Positions 22,798 to 36,609 of a DNA stretch of 64,000 nucleotides are shown here, one piece after another. Source of the DNA: Callipepla californica brunnescens (lineage: Eukaryota > Chordata > Aves > Galliformes > Odontophoridae); contig JALIRH010000076.1 of NCBI GenBank assembly GCA_023055505.1, positions 1,562,001-1,626,000 of the forward strand, in the 5' to 3' direction. Below the pieces are notes generated by a model. That model saw nothing but the letters and a program-made list of their open reading frames with translations, ran no database searches and was not told the DNA's origin. How positions within the stretch are numbered: the first letter of the stretch is position 1; each line of letters starts with the position of its first letter. The translations under genes were made by a program, and so were the position numbers.

Positions 22798-24601
22798 AAA
22801 CCCAATCCAAACCCCAAACCTACTCCTATTCCTAAACCTTATCTTAACCGTAAACCAAACCCAAACCCAAGGCCCTCCCCTTCTCTCAGCCTAACACTCA
22901 AACTAACCTAAACCCGAAACTAACCCTACATTTATCCTAATCTTATCCATATTCTAAGGCCTAACCCTACTCTGACCAGAAAGCTCATGTTGTCTAAAAT
23001 CTACCCCTTACCTAAAACCTAAATCGACAAAAAAACCTAACCCGAAACCTCAACCTAACTCTTCTCCTAACTAGAACACCAGCACTTCACCTTACCCTAA
23101 CTGGAAACCTAGGACTAAATCCTTACCTTGTCCAGAACCCTATTCCTAACCCAAACCAGAATTCTAACCTCTACCCTAACCAAAACCCTTCCCCTAAACC
23201 TAAACCTAATGCTACCCTCAACCAAACCCTAGCCCTAAATCCTACCCTAAAACCAACACCACGTTTAAGCTCAAACCTCAAGCCTCAAAGAAAGCATCAG
23301 ATTACCGCAGATCTCACCTAACACTAACCCCAATCCAATCCCTACTACTAACCCCAAACCCAATCCAAACACCAAAACTATTCCTATTCCTAAACCTAAC
23401 ACTAAGCCAGAACCAAACCCAAGGCCTACCCCTTCTCTCAGCCTGACACTCAAACTAACCTAGACCTGAACGCAACGCTAAATCAAATACTAAAACTCAC
23501 CCTTAGCCAAGGCCCTTTTAGGACCCTTCCCTGGTCCTAAAACTAAAGAGAACCCTACCCCTTCCACTAAACCTTCATCTACATCCCTAACCCTTACCCT
23601 AAACCTAAATCTACACCAAAACCTAACCCTAACCCTAACATGTCTTCTAACTGTAAAACTAACGCTTCACCTAACCCGAACTGAAACCCCAGGACTAAAC
23701 CTTACCTAACACCTAGCTATATTCCTAACCCTATCCTGAAACCTAACGTTAACCCTAACCCTAAAAACAACTTGGAACCAAACCCTAACCCTAACCTAAC
23801 CCTTATCAGAACCCTAAATCTAATCCTAACCGTTACCTCAATTTAACTCCAATTCTTCCTGAAATCTAAATGGGACCTTAAAACCAACCCCAGATTGAAG
23901 CCCAACCCTAAACCTAACACAAAGCATTAGATTACCACAGCCATCACCTAACTCTAACCCCAGCCTTAACGCTAATACTATCCCAAACACTATTCCAATT
24001 CCTAAACCCAACACAAACCCAAAAACACAAAGCCTACAATTCTCACAGCCTAACACTGAAAGGAAACCTAAATCTTACCCTAACTCTAAAACTAATCCAA
24101 AGCATGACCACAATTTAAACTCTAAATCTACCTTCAAACTAAAGCTGACCCTAACACCAACCTCAAGTAAAAGCCCAACCCTAAGCCTAACACAAAGCAT
24201 TAGATTACCACAACGCTCACCTAACTTCTAACCCCCACCCTAACACTAATACTAAAGCAATCAGATTCCAAATACTAACCCAATTCCTATTCTGAAACCC
24301 AAAACTATTCCAAAAACAAACCCAAGGCCTAACCTTTCTCTCACCCTAACAATCAAAGAAAACCTATTCCTAAACCTAATCCTAAATCTAGTCCTAACCC
24401 TAACCCTCACCCTTAATCTAACCCCAACCCCCACCCAGAAGCTAACACTTAGAATTGTACAATACCTAAACGTACCCCTAATCCTTATCACTAAACCTAA
24501 AAGGAACCTGAAACATAGTGCTAAATCCGAACCCTAACCCTGAAGACCAACGCTAACAATGAACCAATTCCTATACCTTTTCCTTCCTCCAAATTGATTC
24601 C
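22798..24601 (-). repeat. Decayed CCCTAA arm spanning units 5-6
   Basis: 1804 bp; this is the last arm with TAAAAG (near 24168). G at 22850. Confidence 0.9.
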
Positions 24602-25489
24602 TAGCACTAACCCTAACCCTACATTAACCCTAACCCTAACCCTAACCCTAGCCCTAACCTAACTCTAACCCTAACCCTAACCCTAAACCTAATGCTAACC
24701 CTTACCCTACCCTAACCCTAACCCTACCATACCCTAACCCTAACCTACCCTAACCCTAACCCTAACCCTAACCCTACCCTAACCCTAACCCTAACCCTAA
24801 CCCTAACCCTAACCCTAACCCTAACCCTAACCCTAACCCTACCCTAACCCTAACCCTAACCCTAACCCTAACCCTTACCCTAACCCTAGCCTAACCCAAA
24901 CCCTAACCCTAACCCTACCCTAACCCTAACCCTAACCCTAACCCTAACCCTAACCCTACTTTACCCTAACCCTAATCCTAACACTAACTCTAACTTTACT
25001 CCTTACCCTAACACTAATCCAATCCCGAACCCTAACCCTAATCCTAGCCCTAACTCTAACTTTATTCGTAACCCTACCCCTAATCCAAACAATAACCCTT
25101 ACCCTAATCAAACCCTATCCCTATTCCTAACCCTTACCCTAACCGTATCACAATCCCTATCCTAACTCTTACCATAACCCAAACCCTAACCTAACCCTAA
25201 CCCTAACCCTAACCCTAACCCTTACCCTGACCCTACCCTAACCTTAACTCTACCCTAACCGTATCCCTACCCTAACCCTAACCCTAATCCTAGCCCTTTC
25301 TCTAACTTTATTCCTAACCCTACCCCTGATCCAAACACTAACCCTAACCTTAATGTAACCCTAACCCTATTCCTAACCCTTACCCTAACTGTATCCCATT
25401 CCCTATCCTAACTCTTACCATAACCCTAACCCTGATGCTAATGCTAACCCTAACCCTGAATCTAACCCTTACCCTAACCCTATCCCTTA
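24602..25489 (-). repeat. CCCTAA telomere-like array, unit 6 (888 bp)
   Basis: Contains an uninterrupted run of about 65 bp from 24777. The 'tacccctaac' interruption is converted to perfect phase near 24948. Confidence 0.95.
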
Positions 25490-25747
25490 CCCAGAAGCTA
25501 ACACTTAGCGTTGTACAATACCTAACCGTACCCTAACCCTATCCCTAAACCTAAAAGGAACCCAAACTCTAACCCTAAATCTGTCCCTGAGCCTAACCTT
25601 CAACCTTACCCTAACCTTAACCCTAACCCTGTTCCATTCTCTAAACATATCTGTAAGCATTACCTTCATCCTAACTCGAACTCTACCCTAACCCTATCCC
25701 TTTGACCCCAACACAAAACCCAGATTGAGCCTGACCCTAACCTAGGT

Positions 25748-27238
25748 AGCATAAAGTGTATGTAGGGTGAATTTGAGTTTTAGGGTCAAAGTTAAATTGT
25801 TAGTTTTAGGGTTAGGGTGAAGGATTGCTTTAGTTCTAGTATTAGGGTGTTTGGGGTTAGGGTTAGGGTAAGGATTTTGGAGTGGATTAGGTTTAGGGTC
25901 AGGTTTGGGGGAGTTTTGGGGTTAGGGTTAGATTTAGGATTAGGGTTAGCAAAAAAGTTGTTTTAGTTTTAGTTTAGGTTAGTGCTAGGATTAGGTTGAG
26001 TGTTCTTGTGAAGTTTAGGTTTAGGGTTAGGTTTAGGTTTAGATTGAGGTTTAGGGTAAGGAGTAGGGTTAATTTGACTTTTAGGGTCAGAGTAGAGTTA
26101 AGTCGTGTTAGGGTTAAGGTTAAGAACAGGATTCAGATTCCAATTAGGTTTTGGGTTCCTACTAGGGATAGGCCTCAAATTAGTGTTAAGGTTAGGGTTA
26201 GGGTTAGGTATAGGGAAAGGGTTAGTGTTAAGGCCAGGGCAAGTGTATGGTTTAGGGTAAAGATTGGATTTAGGGTTAGGTTTAGATGTAGGTTTGGTTT
26301 GATCGTTAGGGTGTGAGAAGGCACCGGCCTTGGATTTCATTTGGAGATTGGGTAAGGTTTAGGAATAGGAATAACATTGGTGTTTAAAAGATGATTAGTG
26401 TTAGTATTAGGGATAGGGTTACGGTTAGAGTTTAGTTAGGGTTGTTAGTTTTAGAGTGAGGGATAGGGGTATGGTTTGGTCTAGTACTTGGGTTAGGGTT
26501 TGGGATAGTCCTAGCATTAGTGTTAGGGTTAGGGTTCCGTTAGGGTTGTGGTAATCTGATGCTAGGTGTCGGGATTAGGGTTGTGCTTAAATGTGGGTTT
26601 GGTTTGAGGGTCAGAGTTAGGGTTAGGGTAGAGTTAGAATTAGGGTAAGAGTTAGGATTAGGTTTAGGATTAGGATAAAGATTAGGTTAGGATTAGTGTT
26701 GGCTTTAGGGTTGTGTCTGGGAGAAGGGTTAGTGTTAGGGATAGACTTAGGGTAAGAGTAAGTGTTAGGAATAGGCATAGGTTTTGGGAAAGTTTCAGAG
26801 TTTGGACTGGATTTATGATTAGGGATAGGGACAAAGATTTTTTGAGATTTATGATTAGATTTAGGGAGAAAAGTAGGCTGACTTGTGGTGTTAGCAGTAG
26901 GTTTAGGTTTAGGTTTAGGTTTAGGATTCCATTTGTATTTATTGATCGAGGTTGGGTTAGTTGGAGTGTAAAGGTCAGAGTAGGGTTAGGCCTTGGGATA
27001 GGGTTAAGGTTTGGAATAGGATTAGGATTCAAATGATGTTACGGGTTGGTGTTAGGGTTAGGGAAAGGTTAGGATCAGGGTTGAGGTCAGGGTTAGGTAT
27101 AGGAAAAGGGTTAGTGTTAGGGCTAGGGCAATTGGAAGGGTTAGGCTTAGGCTTAGATATTAGGGTTAGGTTTAGGCGGAGGTTTGGTTGGAGTGTCAGG
27201 GTGAGAGAAGGGGTAGGCCTGGGGTTTGGTTTTGGGTT
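25748..27238 (+). repeat. Decayed TTAGGG arm, unit 6
   Basis: Alleles are G 26105, C 26511, A 26825, C 26992, G 27190, the same set as unit 2. Confidence 0.92.
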
Positions 27239-27428
27239 ACATCATACAAATCATCCCATACATTAGCTGGGGTGGGAGGTGCAAGGAACAGCCAGCAAAG
27301 TGCTGAGTTCATTCCAATCAGAGGACCTGAAGATCGGGTAGCTACTATCAAACCGTTTGTGTTGCCAATTCCGATGATATTTATGGGGCCCTGATGTTAT
27401 GGTTCAGTGGGGAGTCACTATCAAGTCC
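27239..27428. other. Non-telomeric core, unit 6
   Basis: Base form, C at 27256 and 27315. Confidence 0.85.
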
Positions 27429-29226
27429 AAACCCAATCCAAACCCCAAACCTACTCCTATTCCTAAACCTTATCTTAACCGTAAACCAAACCCAAACCCA
27501 AGGCCCTCCCCTTCTCTCAGCCTAACACTCAAACTAACCTAAACCCGAAACTAACCCTACATTTATCCTAATCTTATCCATATTCTAAGGCCTAACCCTA
27601 CTCTGACCAGAAAGCTCATGTTGTCTAAAATCTACCCCTTACCTAAAACCTAAATCGACAAAAAAACCTAACCCGAAACCTCAACCTAACTCTTCTCCTA
27701 ACTAGAACACCAGCACTTCACCTTACCCTAACTGGAAACCTAGGACTAAATCCTTACCTTGTCCAGAACCCTATTCCTAACCCAAACCAGAATTCTAACC
27801 TCTACCCTAACCAAAACCCTTCCCCTAAACCTAAACCTAATGCTACCCTCAACCAAACCCTAGCCCTAAATCCTACCCTAAAACCAACACCACGTTTAAG
27901 CTCAAACCTCAAGCCTCAAAGAAAGCATCAGATTACCGCAGATCTCACCTAACACTAACCCCAATCCAATCCCTACTACTAACCCCAAACCCAATCCAAA
28001 CACCAAAACTATTCCTATTCCTAAACCTAACACTAAGCCAGAACCAAACCCAAGGCCTACCCCTTCTCTCAGCCTGACACTCAAACTAACCTAGACCTGA
28101 ACGCAACGCTAAATCAAATACTAAAACTCACCCTTAGCCAAGGCCCTTTTAGGACCCTTCCCTGGTCCTAAAACTAAAGAGAACCCTACCCCTTCCACTA
28201 AACCTTCATCTACATCCCTAACCCTTACCCTAAACCTAAATCTACACCAAAACCTAACCCTAACCCTAACATGTCTTCTAACTGTAAAACTAACGCTTCA
28301 CCTAACCCGAACTGAAACCCCAGGACTAAACCTTACCTAACACCTAGCTATATTCCTAACCCTATCCTGAAACCTAACGTTAACCCTAACCCTAAAAACA
28401 ACTTGGAACCAAACCCTAACCCTAACCTAACCCTTATCAGAACCCTAAATCTAATCCTAACCGTTACCTCAATTTAACTCCAATTCTTCCTGAAATCTAA
28501 ATGGGACCTTAAAACCAACCCCAGATTGAAGCCCAACCCTAAACCTAACACAAAGCATTAGATTACCACAGCCATCACCTAACTCTAACCCCAGCCTTAA
28601 CGCTAATACTATCCCAAACACTATTCCAATTCCTAAACCCAACACAAACCCAAAAACACAAAGCCTACAATTCTCACAGCCTAACACTGAAAGGAAACCT
28701 AAATCTTACCCTAACTCTAAAACTAATCCAAAGCATGACCACAATTTAAACTCTAAATCTACCTTCAAACTAAAGCTGACCCTAACACCAACCTCAAGCC
28801 CAACCCTAAGCCTAACACAAAGCATTAGATTACCACAACGCTCACCTAACTTCTAACCCCCACCCTAACACTAATACTAAAGCAATCAGATTCCAAATAC
28901 TAACCCAATTCCTATTCTGAAACCCAAAACTATTCCAAAAACAAACCCAAGGCCTAACCTTTCTCTCACCCTAACAATCAAAGAAAACCTATTCCTAAAC
29001 CTAATCCTAAATCTAGTCCTAACCCTAACCCTCACCCTTAATCTAACCCCAACCCCCACCCAGAAGCTAACACTTAGAATTGTACAATACCTAAACGTAC
29101 CCCTAATCCTTATCACTAAACCTAAAAGGAACCTGAAACATAGTGCTAAATCCGAACCCTAACCCTGAAGACCAACGCTAACAATGAACCAATTCCTATA
29201 CCTTTTCCTTCCTCCAAATTGATTCC
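27429..29226 (-). repeat. Decayed CCCTAA arm spanning units 6-7
   Basis: 1798 bp; TAAAAG is absent from here to the window end. G at 27481. Confidence 0.9.
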
Positions 29227-30049
29227 TAGCACTAACCCTAACCCTACATTAACCCTAACCCTAACCCTAACCCTAGCCCTAACCTAACTCTAACCCTAAC
29301 CCTAACCCTAAACCTAATGCTAACCCTTACCCTACCCTAACCCTAACCCTACCATACCCTAACCCTAACCTACCCTAACCCTAACCCTAACCCTAACCCT
29401 AACCCTAACCCTACCCTAACCCTAACCCTAACCCTAACCCTAACCCTTACCCTAACCCTAGCCTAACCCAAACCCTAACCCTAACCCTACCCTAACCCTA
29501 ACCCTAACCCTACCCCTAACCCTACTTTACCCTAACCCTAATCCTAACACTAACTCTAACTTTACTCCTTACCCTAACACTAATCCAATCCCGAACCCTA
29601 ACCCTAATCCTAGCCCTAACTCTAACTTTATTCGTAACCCTACCCCTAATCCAAACAATAACCCTTACCCTAATCAAACCCTATCCCTATTCCTAACCCT
29701 TACCCTAACCGTATCACAATCCCTATCCTAACTCTTACCATAACCCAAACCCTAACCTAACCCTAACCCTAACCCTAACCCTTACCCTGACCCTACCCTA
29801 ACCTTAACTCTACCCTAACCGTATCCCTACCCTAACCCTAACCCTAATCCTAGCCCTTACTCTAACTTTATTCCTAACCCTACCCCTGATCCAAACACTA
29901 ACCCTAACCTTAATGTAACCCTAACCCTATTCCTAACCCTTACCCTAACTGTATCCCATTCCCTATCCTAACTCTTACCATAACCCTAACCCTGATGCTA
30001 ATGCTAACCCTAACCCTGAATCTAACCCTTACCCTAACCCTATCCCTTA
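29227..30049 (-). repeat. CCCTAA telomere-like array, unit 7 (823 bp, shortest)
   Basis: Shortest array in the window. It has 'agcccttactct' near 29852, as in units 9 and 12. Confidence 0.95.
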
Positions 30050-30309
30050 CCCAGAAGCTAACACTTAGCGTTGTACAATACCTAACCGTACCCTAACCCT
30101 ATCCCTAAACCTAAAAGGAACCCAAACTCTAACCCTAAATCTGTCCCTGAGCCTAACCTTCAACCTTACCCTAACCTTATAACCCTAACCCTGTTCCATT
30201 CTCTAAACATATCTGTAAGCATTACCTTCATCCTAACTCGAACTCTACCCTAACCCTATCCCTTTGACCCCAACACAAAACCCAGATTGAGCCTGACCCT
30301 AACCTAGGT
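30050..30309. repeat. Spacer with TA insertion and polarity switch, unit 7
   Basis: 260 bp rather than 258 because of the TA insertion near 30179. The ACCTAGGT palindrome is at 30302-30309. Confidence 0.88.
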
Positions 30310-31800
30310 AGCATAAAGTGTATGTAGGGTGAATTTGAGTTTTAGGGTCAAAGTTAAATTGTTAGTTTTAGGGTTAGGGTGAAGGATTGCTTTAGTTCTA
30401 GTATTAGGGTGTTTGGGGTTAGGGTTAGGGTAAGGATTTTGGAGTGGATTAGGTTTAGGGTCAGGTTTGGGGGAGTTTTGGGGTTAGGGTTAGATTTAGG
30501 ATTAGGGTTAGCAAAAAAGTTGTTTTAGTTTTAGTTTAGGTTAGTGCTAGGATTAGGTTGAGTGTTCTTGTGAAGTTTAGGTTTAGGGTTAGGTTTAGGT
30601 TTAGATTGAGGTTTAGGGTAAGGAGTAGGGTTAATTTGACTTTTAGGGTCAGAGTAGAGTTAAGTCGTGTTAGGGTTAAGGTTAAGAACAGGATTCAGAT
30701 TCCAATTAGGTTTTGGGTTCCTACTAGGGATAGGCCTCAAATTAGTGTTAAGGTTAGGGTTAGGGTTAGGTATAGGGAAAGGGTTAGTGTTAAGGCCAGG
30801 GCAAGTGTATGGTTTAGGGTAAAGATTGGATTTAGGGTTAGGTTTAGATGTAGGTTTGGTTTGATCGTTACGGTGTGAGAAGGCACCGGCCTTGGATTTC
30901 ATTTGGAGATTGGGTAAGGTTTAGGAATAGGAATAACATTGGTGTTTAAAAGATGATTAGTGTTAGTATTAGGGATAGGGTTACGGTTAGAGTTTAGTTA
31001 GGGTTGTTAGTTTTAGAGTGAGGGATAGGGGTATGGTTTGGTCTAGTACTTGGGTTAGGGTTTGGGATAGTCATAGCATTAGTGTTAGGGTTAGGGTTCC
31101 GTTAGGGTTGTGGTAATCTGATGCTAGGTGTCGGGATTAGGGTTGTGCTTAAATGTGGGTTTGGTTTGAGGGTCAGAGTTAGGGTTAGGGTAGAGTTAGA
31201 ATTAGGGTAAGAGTTAGGATTAGGTTTAGGATTAGGATAAAGATTAGGTTAGGATTAGTGTTGGCTTTAGGGTTGTGTCTGGGAGAAGGGTTAGTGTTAG
31301 GGATAGACTTAGGGTAAGAGTAAGTGTTAGGAATAGGCATAGGTTTTGGGAAAGTTTCAGAGTTTGGACTGGATTTATGATTAGGGATAGGGACAAAGAT
31401 TTTTTGAGATTTATGATTAGATTTAGGGAGAAAAGTAGGCTGACTTGTGGTGTTAGCAGTAGGTTTAGGTTTAGGTTTAGGTTTAGGATTCCATTTGTAT
31501 TTATTGATCGAGGTTGGGTTAGTTGGAGTGTAAAGGTCAGAGTAGGGTTAGGCCTTGGGATAGGGTTAAGGTTTGGAATAGGATTAGGATTCAAATGATG
31601 TTACGGGTTGGTGTTAGGGTTAGGGAAAGGTTAGGATCAGGGTTGAGGTCAGGGTTAGGTATAGGAAAAGGGTTAGTGTTAGGGCTAGGGCAATTGGAAG
31701 GGTTAGGCTTAGGCTTAGATATTAGGGTTAGGTTTAGGCGGAGGTTTGGTTCGAGTGTCAGGGTGAGAGAAGGGGTAGGCCTGGGGTTTGGTTTTGGGTT
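30310..31800 (+). repeat. Decayed TTAGGG arm, unit 7
   Basis: Alleles are G 30667, A 31073, A 31387, C 31554, C 31752. C at 30871 ('gttacggtg') is shared only with unit 14. Confidence 0.92.
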
Positions 31801-31990
31801 ACATCATACAAATCATCCCATACATTAGCTGGGGTGGGAGGTGCAAGGAACAGCCAGCAAAGTGCTGAGTTCATTCCAATCAGAGGACCTGAAGATCGGG
31901 TAGCTACTATCAAACCGTTTGTGTTGCCAATTCCGATGATATTTATGGGGCCCTGATGTTATGGTTCAGTGGGGAGTCACTATCAAGTCC
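31801..31990. other. Non-telomeric core, unit 7
   Basis: Base form, C at 31818 and 31877. Confidence 0.85.
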
Positions 31991-33788
31991 AAACCCAATC
32001 CAAACCCCAAACCTACTCCTATTCCTAAACCTTATCTTAACCGTAAACCAAACCCAAACCCAAGGCCCTCCCCTTCTCTCAGCCTAACACTCAAACTAAC
32101 CTAAACCCGAAACTAACCCTACATTTATCCTAATCTTATCCATATTCTAAGGCCTAACCCTACTCTGACCAGAAAGCTCATGTTGTCTAAAATCTACCCC
32201 TTACCTAAAACCTAAATCGACAAAAAAACCTAACCCGAAACCTCAACCTAACTCTTCTCCTAACTAGAACACCAGCACTTCACCTTACCCTAACTGGAAA
32301 CCTAGGACTAAATCCTTACCTTGTCCAGAACCCTATTCCTAACCCAAACCAGAATTCTAACCTCTACCCTAACCAAAACCCTTCCCCTAAACCTAAACCT
32401 AATGCTACCCTCAACCAAACCCTAGCCCTAAATCCTACCCTAAAACCAACACCACGTTTAAGCTCAAACCTCAAGCCTCAAAGAAAGCATCAGATTACCG
32501 CAGATCTCACCTAACACTAACCCCAATCCAATCCCTACTACTAACCCCAAACCCAATCCAAACACCAAAACTATTCCTATTCCTAAACCTAACACTAAGC
32601 CAGAACCAAACCCAAGGCCTACCCCTTCTCTCAGCCTGACACTCAAACTAACCTAGACCTGAACGCAACGCTAAATCAAATACTAAAACTCACCCTTAGC
32701 CAAGGCCCTTTTAGGACCCTTCCCTGGTCCTAAAACTAAAGAGAACCCTACCCCTTCCACTAAACCTTCATCTACATCCCTAACCCTTACCCTAAACCTA
32801 AATCTACACCAAAACCTAACCCTAACCCTAACATGTCTTCTAACTGTAAAACTAACGCTTCACCTAACCCGAACTGAAACCCCAGGACTAAACCTTACCT
32901 AACACCTAGCTATATTCCTAACCCTATCCTGAAACCTAACGTTAACCCTAACCCTAAAAACAACTTGGAACCAAACCCTAACCCTAACCTAACCCTTATC
33001 AGAACCCTAAATCTAATCCTAACCGTTACCTCAATTTAACTCCAATTCTTCCTGAAATCTAAATGGGACCTTAAAACCAACCCCAGATTGAAGCCCAACC
33101 CTAAACCTAACACAAAGCATTAGATTACCACAGCCATCACCTAACTCTAACCCCAGCCTTAACGCTAATACTATCCCAAACACTATTCCAATTCCTAAAC
33201 CCAACACAAACCCAAAAACACAAAGCCTACAATTCTCACAGCCTAACACTGAAAGGAAACCTAAATCTTACCCTAACTCTAAAACTAATCCAAAGCATGA
33301 CCACAATTTAAACTCTAAATCTACCTTCAAACTAAAGCTGACCCTAACACCAACCTCAAGCCCAACCCTAAGCCTAACACAAAGCATTAGATTACCACAA
33401 CGCTCACCTAACTTCTAACCCCCACCCTAACACTAATACTAAAGCAATCAGATTCCAAATACTAACCCAATTCCTATTCTGAAACCCAAAACTATTCCAA
33501 AAACAAACCCAAGGCCTAACCTTTCTCTCACCCTAACAATCAAAGAAAACCTATTCCTAAACCTAATCCTAAATCTAGTCCTAACCCTAACCCTCACCCT
33601 TAATCTAACCCCAACCCCCACCCAGAAGCTAACACTTAGAATTGTACAATACCTAAACGTACCCCTAATCCTTATCACTAAACCTAAAAGGAACCTGAAA
33701 CATAGTGCTAAATCCGAACCCTAACCCTGAAGACCAACGCTAACAATGAACCAATTCCTATACCTTTTCCTTCCTCCAAATTGATTCC
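31991..33788 (-). repeat. Decayed CCCTAA arm spanning units 7-8
   Basis: 1798 bp, G at 32043, with no private change noticed. Confidence 0.9.
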
Positions 33789-34670
33789 TAGCACTAACCC
33801 TAACCCTACATTAACCCTAACCCTAACCCTAACCTCAACCCTAACCTAACTCTAACCCTAACCCTAACCCTAAACCTAATGCTAACCCTTACCCTACCCT
33901 AACCCTAACCCTACCATACCCTAACCCTAACCTACCCTAACCCTAACCCTAACCCTAACCCTAACCCTAACCCTAACCCTAACCCTAACCCTTACCCTAA
34001 CCCTAGCCTAACCCTAACCCTAACCCTAACCCTACCCTAACCCTAACCCTAACCCTTACCCTAACCCTAGCCTAACCCAAACCCTAACCCTAACCCTACC
34101 CTAACCCTAACCCTAACCCTAACCCTACCCCTAACCCTAACCCTACTTTACCCTAACCCTAATCCTAACACTAACTCTAACTTTACTCCTTACCCTAACA
34201 CTAATCCAATCCCGAACCCTAACCCTAATCCTAGCCCTAACTCTAACTTTATTCGTAACCCTACCCCTAATCCAAACAATAACCCTTACCCTAATCAAAC
34301 CCTATCCCTATTCCTAACCCTTACCCTAACCGTATCACAATCCCTATCCTAACTCTTACCATAACCCAAACCCTAACCTAACCCTAACCCTAACCCTAAC
34401 CCTTACCCTAACCCTACCCTAACCTTAACTCTACCCTAACCGTATCCCTACCCTAACCCTAACCCTAATCCTAGCCCTTTCTCTAACTTTATTCCTAACC
34501 CTACCCCTGATCCAAACACTAACCCTAACCTTAATGTAACCCTAACCCTATTCCTAACCCTTACCCTAACTGTATCCCATTCCCTATCCTAACTCTTACC
34601 ATAACCCTAACCCTGATGCTAATGCTAACCCTAACCCTGAATCTAACCCTTACCCTAACCCTATCCCTTA
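33789..34670 (-). repeat. CCCTAA telomere-like array, unit 8 (882 bp)
   Basis: Same total length as units 10, 11 and 13 but a different internal arrangement. 'aacctcaaccc' near 33831 replaces the usual 'ccctagccc'. A block around 'cccttaccctaaccctagcc' occurs twice (about 33989 and 34050). An extra hexamer sits near 34138, and 'ttaccctaaccc' near 34403 replaces 'ttaccctgaccc'. The equal length is therefore coincidental. Confidence 0.93.
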
Positions 34671-34928
34671 CCCAGAAGCTAACACTTAGCGTTGTACAAT
34701 ACCTAACCGTACCCTAACCCTATCCCTAAACCTAAAAGGAACCCAAACTCTAACCCTAAATCTGTCCCTGAGCCTAACCTTCAACCTTACCCTAACCTTA
34801 ACCCTAACCCTGTTCCATTCTCTAAACATATCTGTAAGCATTACCTTCATCCTAACTCGAACTCTACCCTAACCCTATCCCTTTGACCCCAACACAAAAC
34901 CCAGATTGAGCCTGACCCTAACCTAGGT

Positions 34929-36419
34929 AGCATAAAGTGTATGTAGGGTGAATTTGAGTTTTAGGGTCAAAGTTAAATTGTTAGTTTTAGGGTTAGGGTG
35001 AAGGATTGCTTTAGTTCTAGTATTAGGGTGTTTGGGGTTAGGGTTAGGGTAAGGATTTTGGAGTGGATTAGGTTTAGGGTCAGGTTTGGGGGAGTTTTGG
35101 GGTTAGGGTTAGATTTAGGATTAGGGTTAGCAAAAAAGTTGTTTTAGTTTTAGTTTAGGTTAGTGCTAGGATTAGGTTGAGTGTTCTTGTGAAGTTTAGG
35201 TTTAGGGTTAGGTTTAGGTTTAGATTGAGGTTTAGGGTAAGGAGTAGGGTTAATTTGACTTTTAGGGTCAGAGTAGAGTTAAGTCATGTTAGGGTTAAGG
35301 TTAAGAACAGGATTCAGATTCCAATTAGGTTTTGGGTTCCTACTAGGGATAGGCCTCAAATTAGTGTTAAGGTTAGGGTTAGGGTTAGGTATAGGGAAAG
35401 GGTTAGTGTTAAGGCCAGGGCAAGTGTATGGTTTAGGGTAAAGATTGGATTTAGGGTTAGGTTTAGATGTAGGTTTGGTTTGATCGTTAGGGTGTGAGAA
35501 GGCACCGGCCTTGGATTTCATTTGGAGATTGGGTAAGGTTTAGGAATAGGAATAACATTGGTGTTTAAAAGATGATTAGTGTTAGTATTAGGGATAGGGT
35601 TACGGTTAGAGTTTAGTTAGGGTTGTTAGTTTTAGAGTGAGGGATAGGGGTATGGTTTGGTCTAGTACTTGGGTTAGGGTTTGGGATAGTCCTAGCATTA
35701 GTGTTAGGGTTAGGGTTCCGTTAGGGTTGTGGTAATCTGATGCTAGGTGTCGGGATTAGGGTTGTGCTTAAATGTGGGTTTGGTTTGAGGGTCAGAGTTA
35801 GGGTTAGGGTAGAGTTAGAATTAGGGTAAGAGTTAGGATTAGGTTTAGGATTAGGATAAAGATTAGGTTAGGATTAGTGTTGGCTTTAGGGTTGTGTCTG
35901 GGAGAAGGGTTAGTGTTAGGGATAGACTTAGGGTAAGAGTAAGTGTTAGGAATAGGCATAGGTTTTGGGAAAGTTTCAGAGTTTGGACTGGATTTATGAT
36001 TAGGGATAGGGACAAAGATTTTTTGAGATTTATGATTAGATTTAGGGAGAAAAGTAGGCTGACTTGTGGTGTTAGCAGTAGGTTTAGGTTTAGGTTTAGG
36101 TTTAGGATTCCATTTGTATTTATTGATCGAGGTTGGGTTAGTTGGAGTGTAAAGGTCAGAGTAGGGTTAGGCTTTGGGATAGGGTTAAGGTTTGGAATAG
36201 GATTAGGATTCAAATGATGTTACGGGTTGGTGTTAGGGTTAGGGAAAGGTTAGGATCAGGGTTGAGGTCAGGGTTAGGTATAGGAAAAGGGTTAGTGTTA
36301 GGGCTAGGGCAATTGGAAGGGTTAGGCTTAGGCTTAGATATTAGGGTTAGGTTTAGGCGGAGGTTTGGTTCGAGTGTCAGGGTGAGAGAAGGGGTAGGCC
36401 TGGGGTTTGGTTTTGGGTT
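34929..36419 (+). repeat. Decayed TTAGGG arm, unit 8 (mosaic)
   Basis: A 35286 and C 35692 match unit 9. A 36006, T 36173 and C 36371 match unit 11. The change of affiliation lies between 35692 and 36006. Confidence 0.92.
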
Positions 36420-36609
36420 ACATCATACAAATCATCACATACATTAGCTGGGGTGGGAGGTGCAAGGAACAGCCAGCAAAGTGCTGAGTTCATTCCAATC
36501 AGAGGACCTGAAGATCGGGTAGCTACTATCAAACCGTTTGTGTTGCCAATTCCGATGATATTTATGGGGCCCTGATGTTATGGTTCAGTGGGGAGTCACT
36601 ATCAAGTCC
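36420..36609. other. Non-telomeric core, unit 8
   Basis: Second core haplotype, A at 36437. Confidence 0.85.

Larger units (their letters stand above)
19443..24061. repeat. Macrosatellite unit 5 (4619 bp)
   Basis: This short-form copy retains TAAAAG near 19547. It totals 4619 bp, the same as units 8, 10, 11 and 13, only because its array is one hexamer shorter (876 against 882 bp). Its right-half alleles match unit 4 (A at 21880, A at 22194, C at 22361, G at 22559). Like units 1 and 4 it has 'attcctaaacc' near 20909, where most copies have 'atccctaaacc'. Confidence 0.96.
24062..28692. repeat. Macrosatellite unit 6 (4631 bp)
   Basis: This short-form copy is the last that retains the TAAAAG hexamer (near 24168). 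It resembles units 4-5 but has C at 26511, as units 1, 2, 8, 9, 10 and 12 do. Within its array one block that reads 'tacccctaac' elsewhere has become 'taaccctaac' (near 24948), restoring a perfect telomeric phase. Confidence 0.96.
28693..33254. repeat. Macrosatellite unit 7 (shortest full unit, 4562 bp)
   Basis: This is the shortest complete copy, because its telomere array is the shortest (823 bp). It has a 2-bp TA insertion near 30179 ('ccttataaccc') and C at 30871 in the G-strand arm. Both are shared only with unit 14, which lies 32,328 bp away. It lacks TAAAAG, as do all units to its right. It has 'cccttactct' near 29855, like units 9 and 12. Confidence 0.96.
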
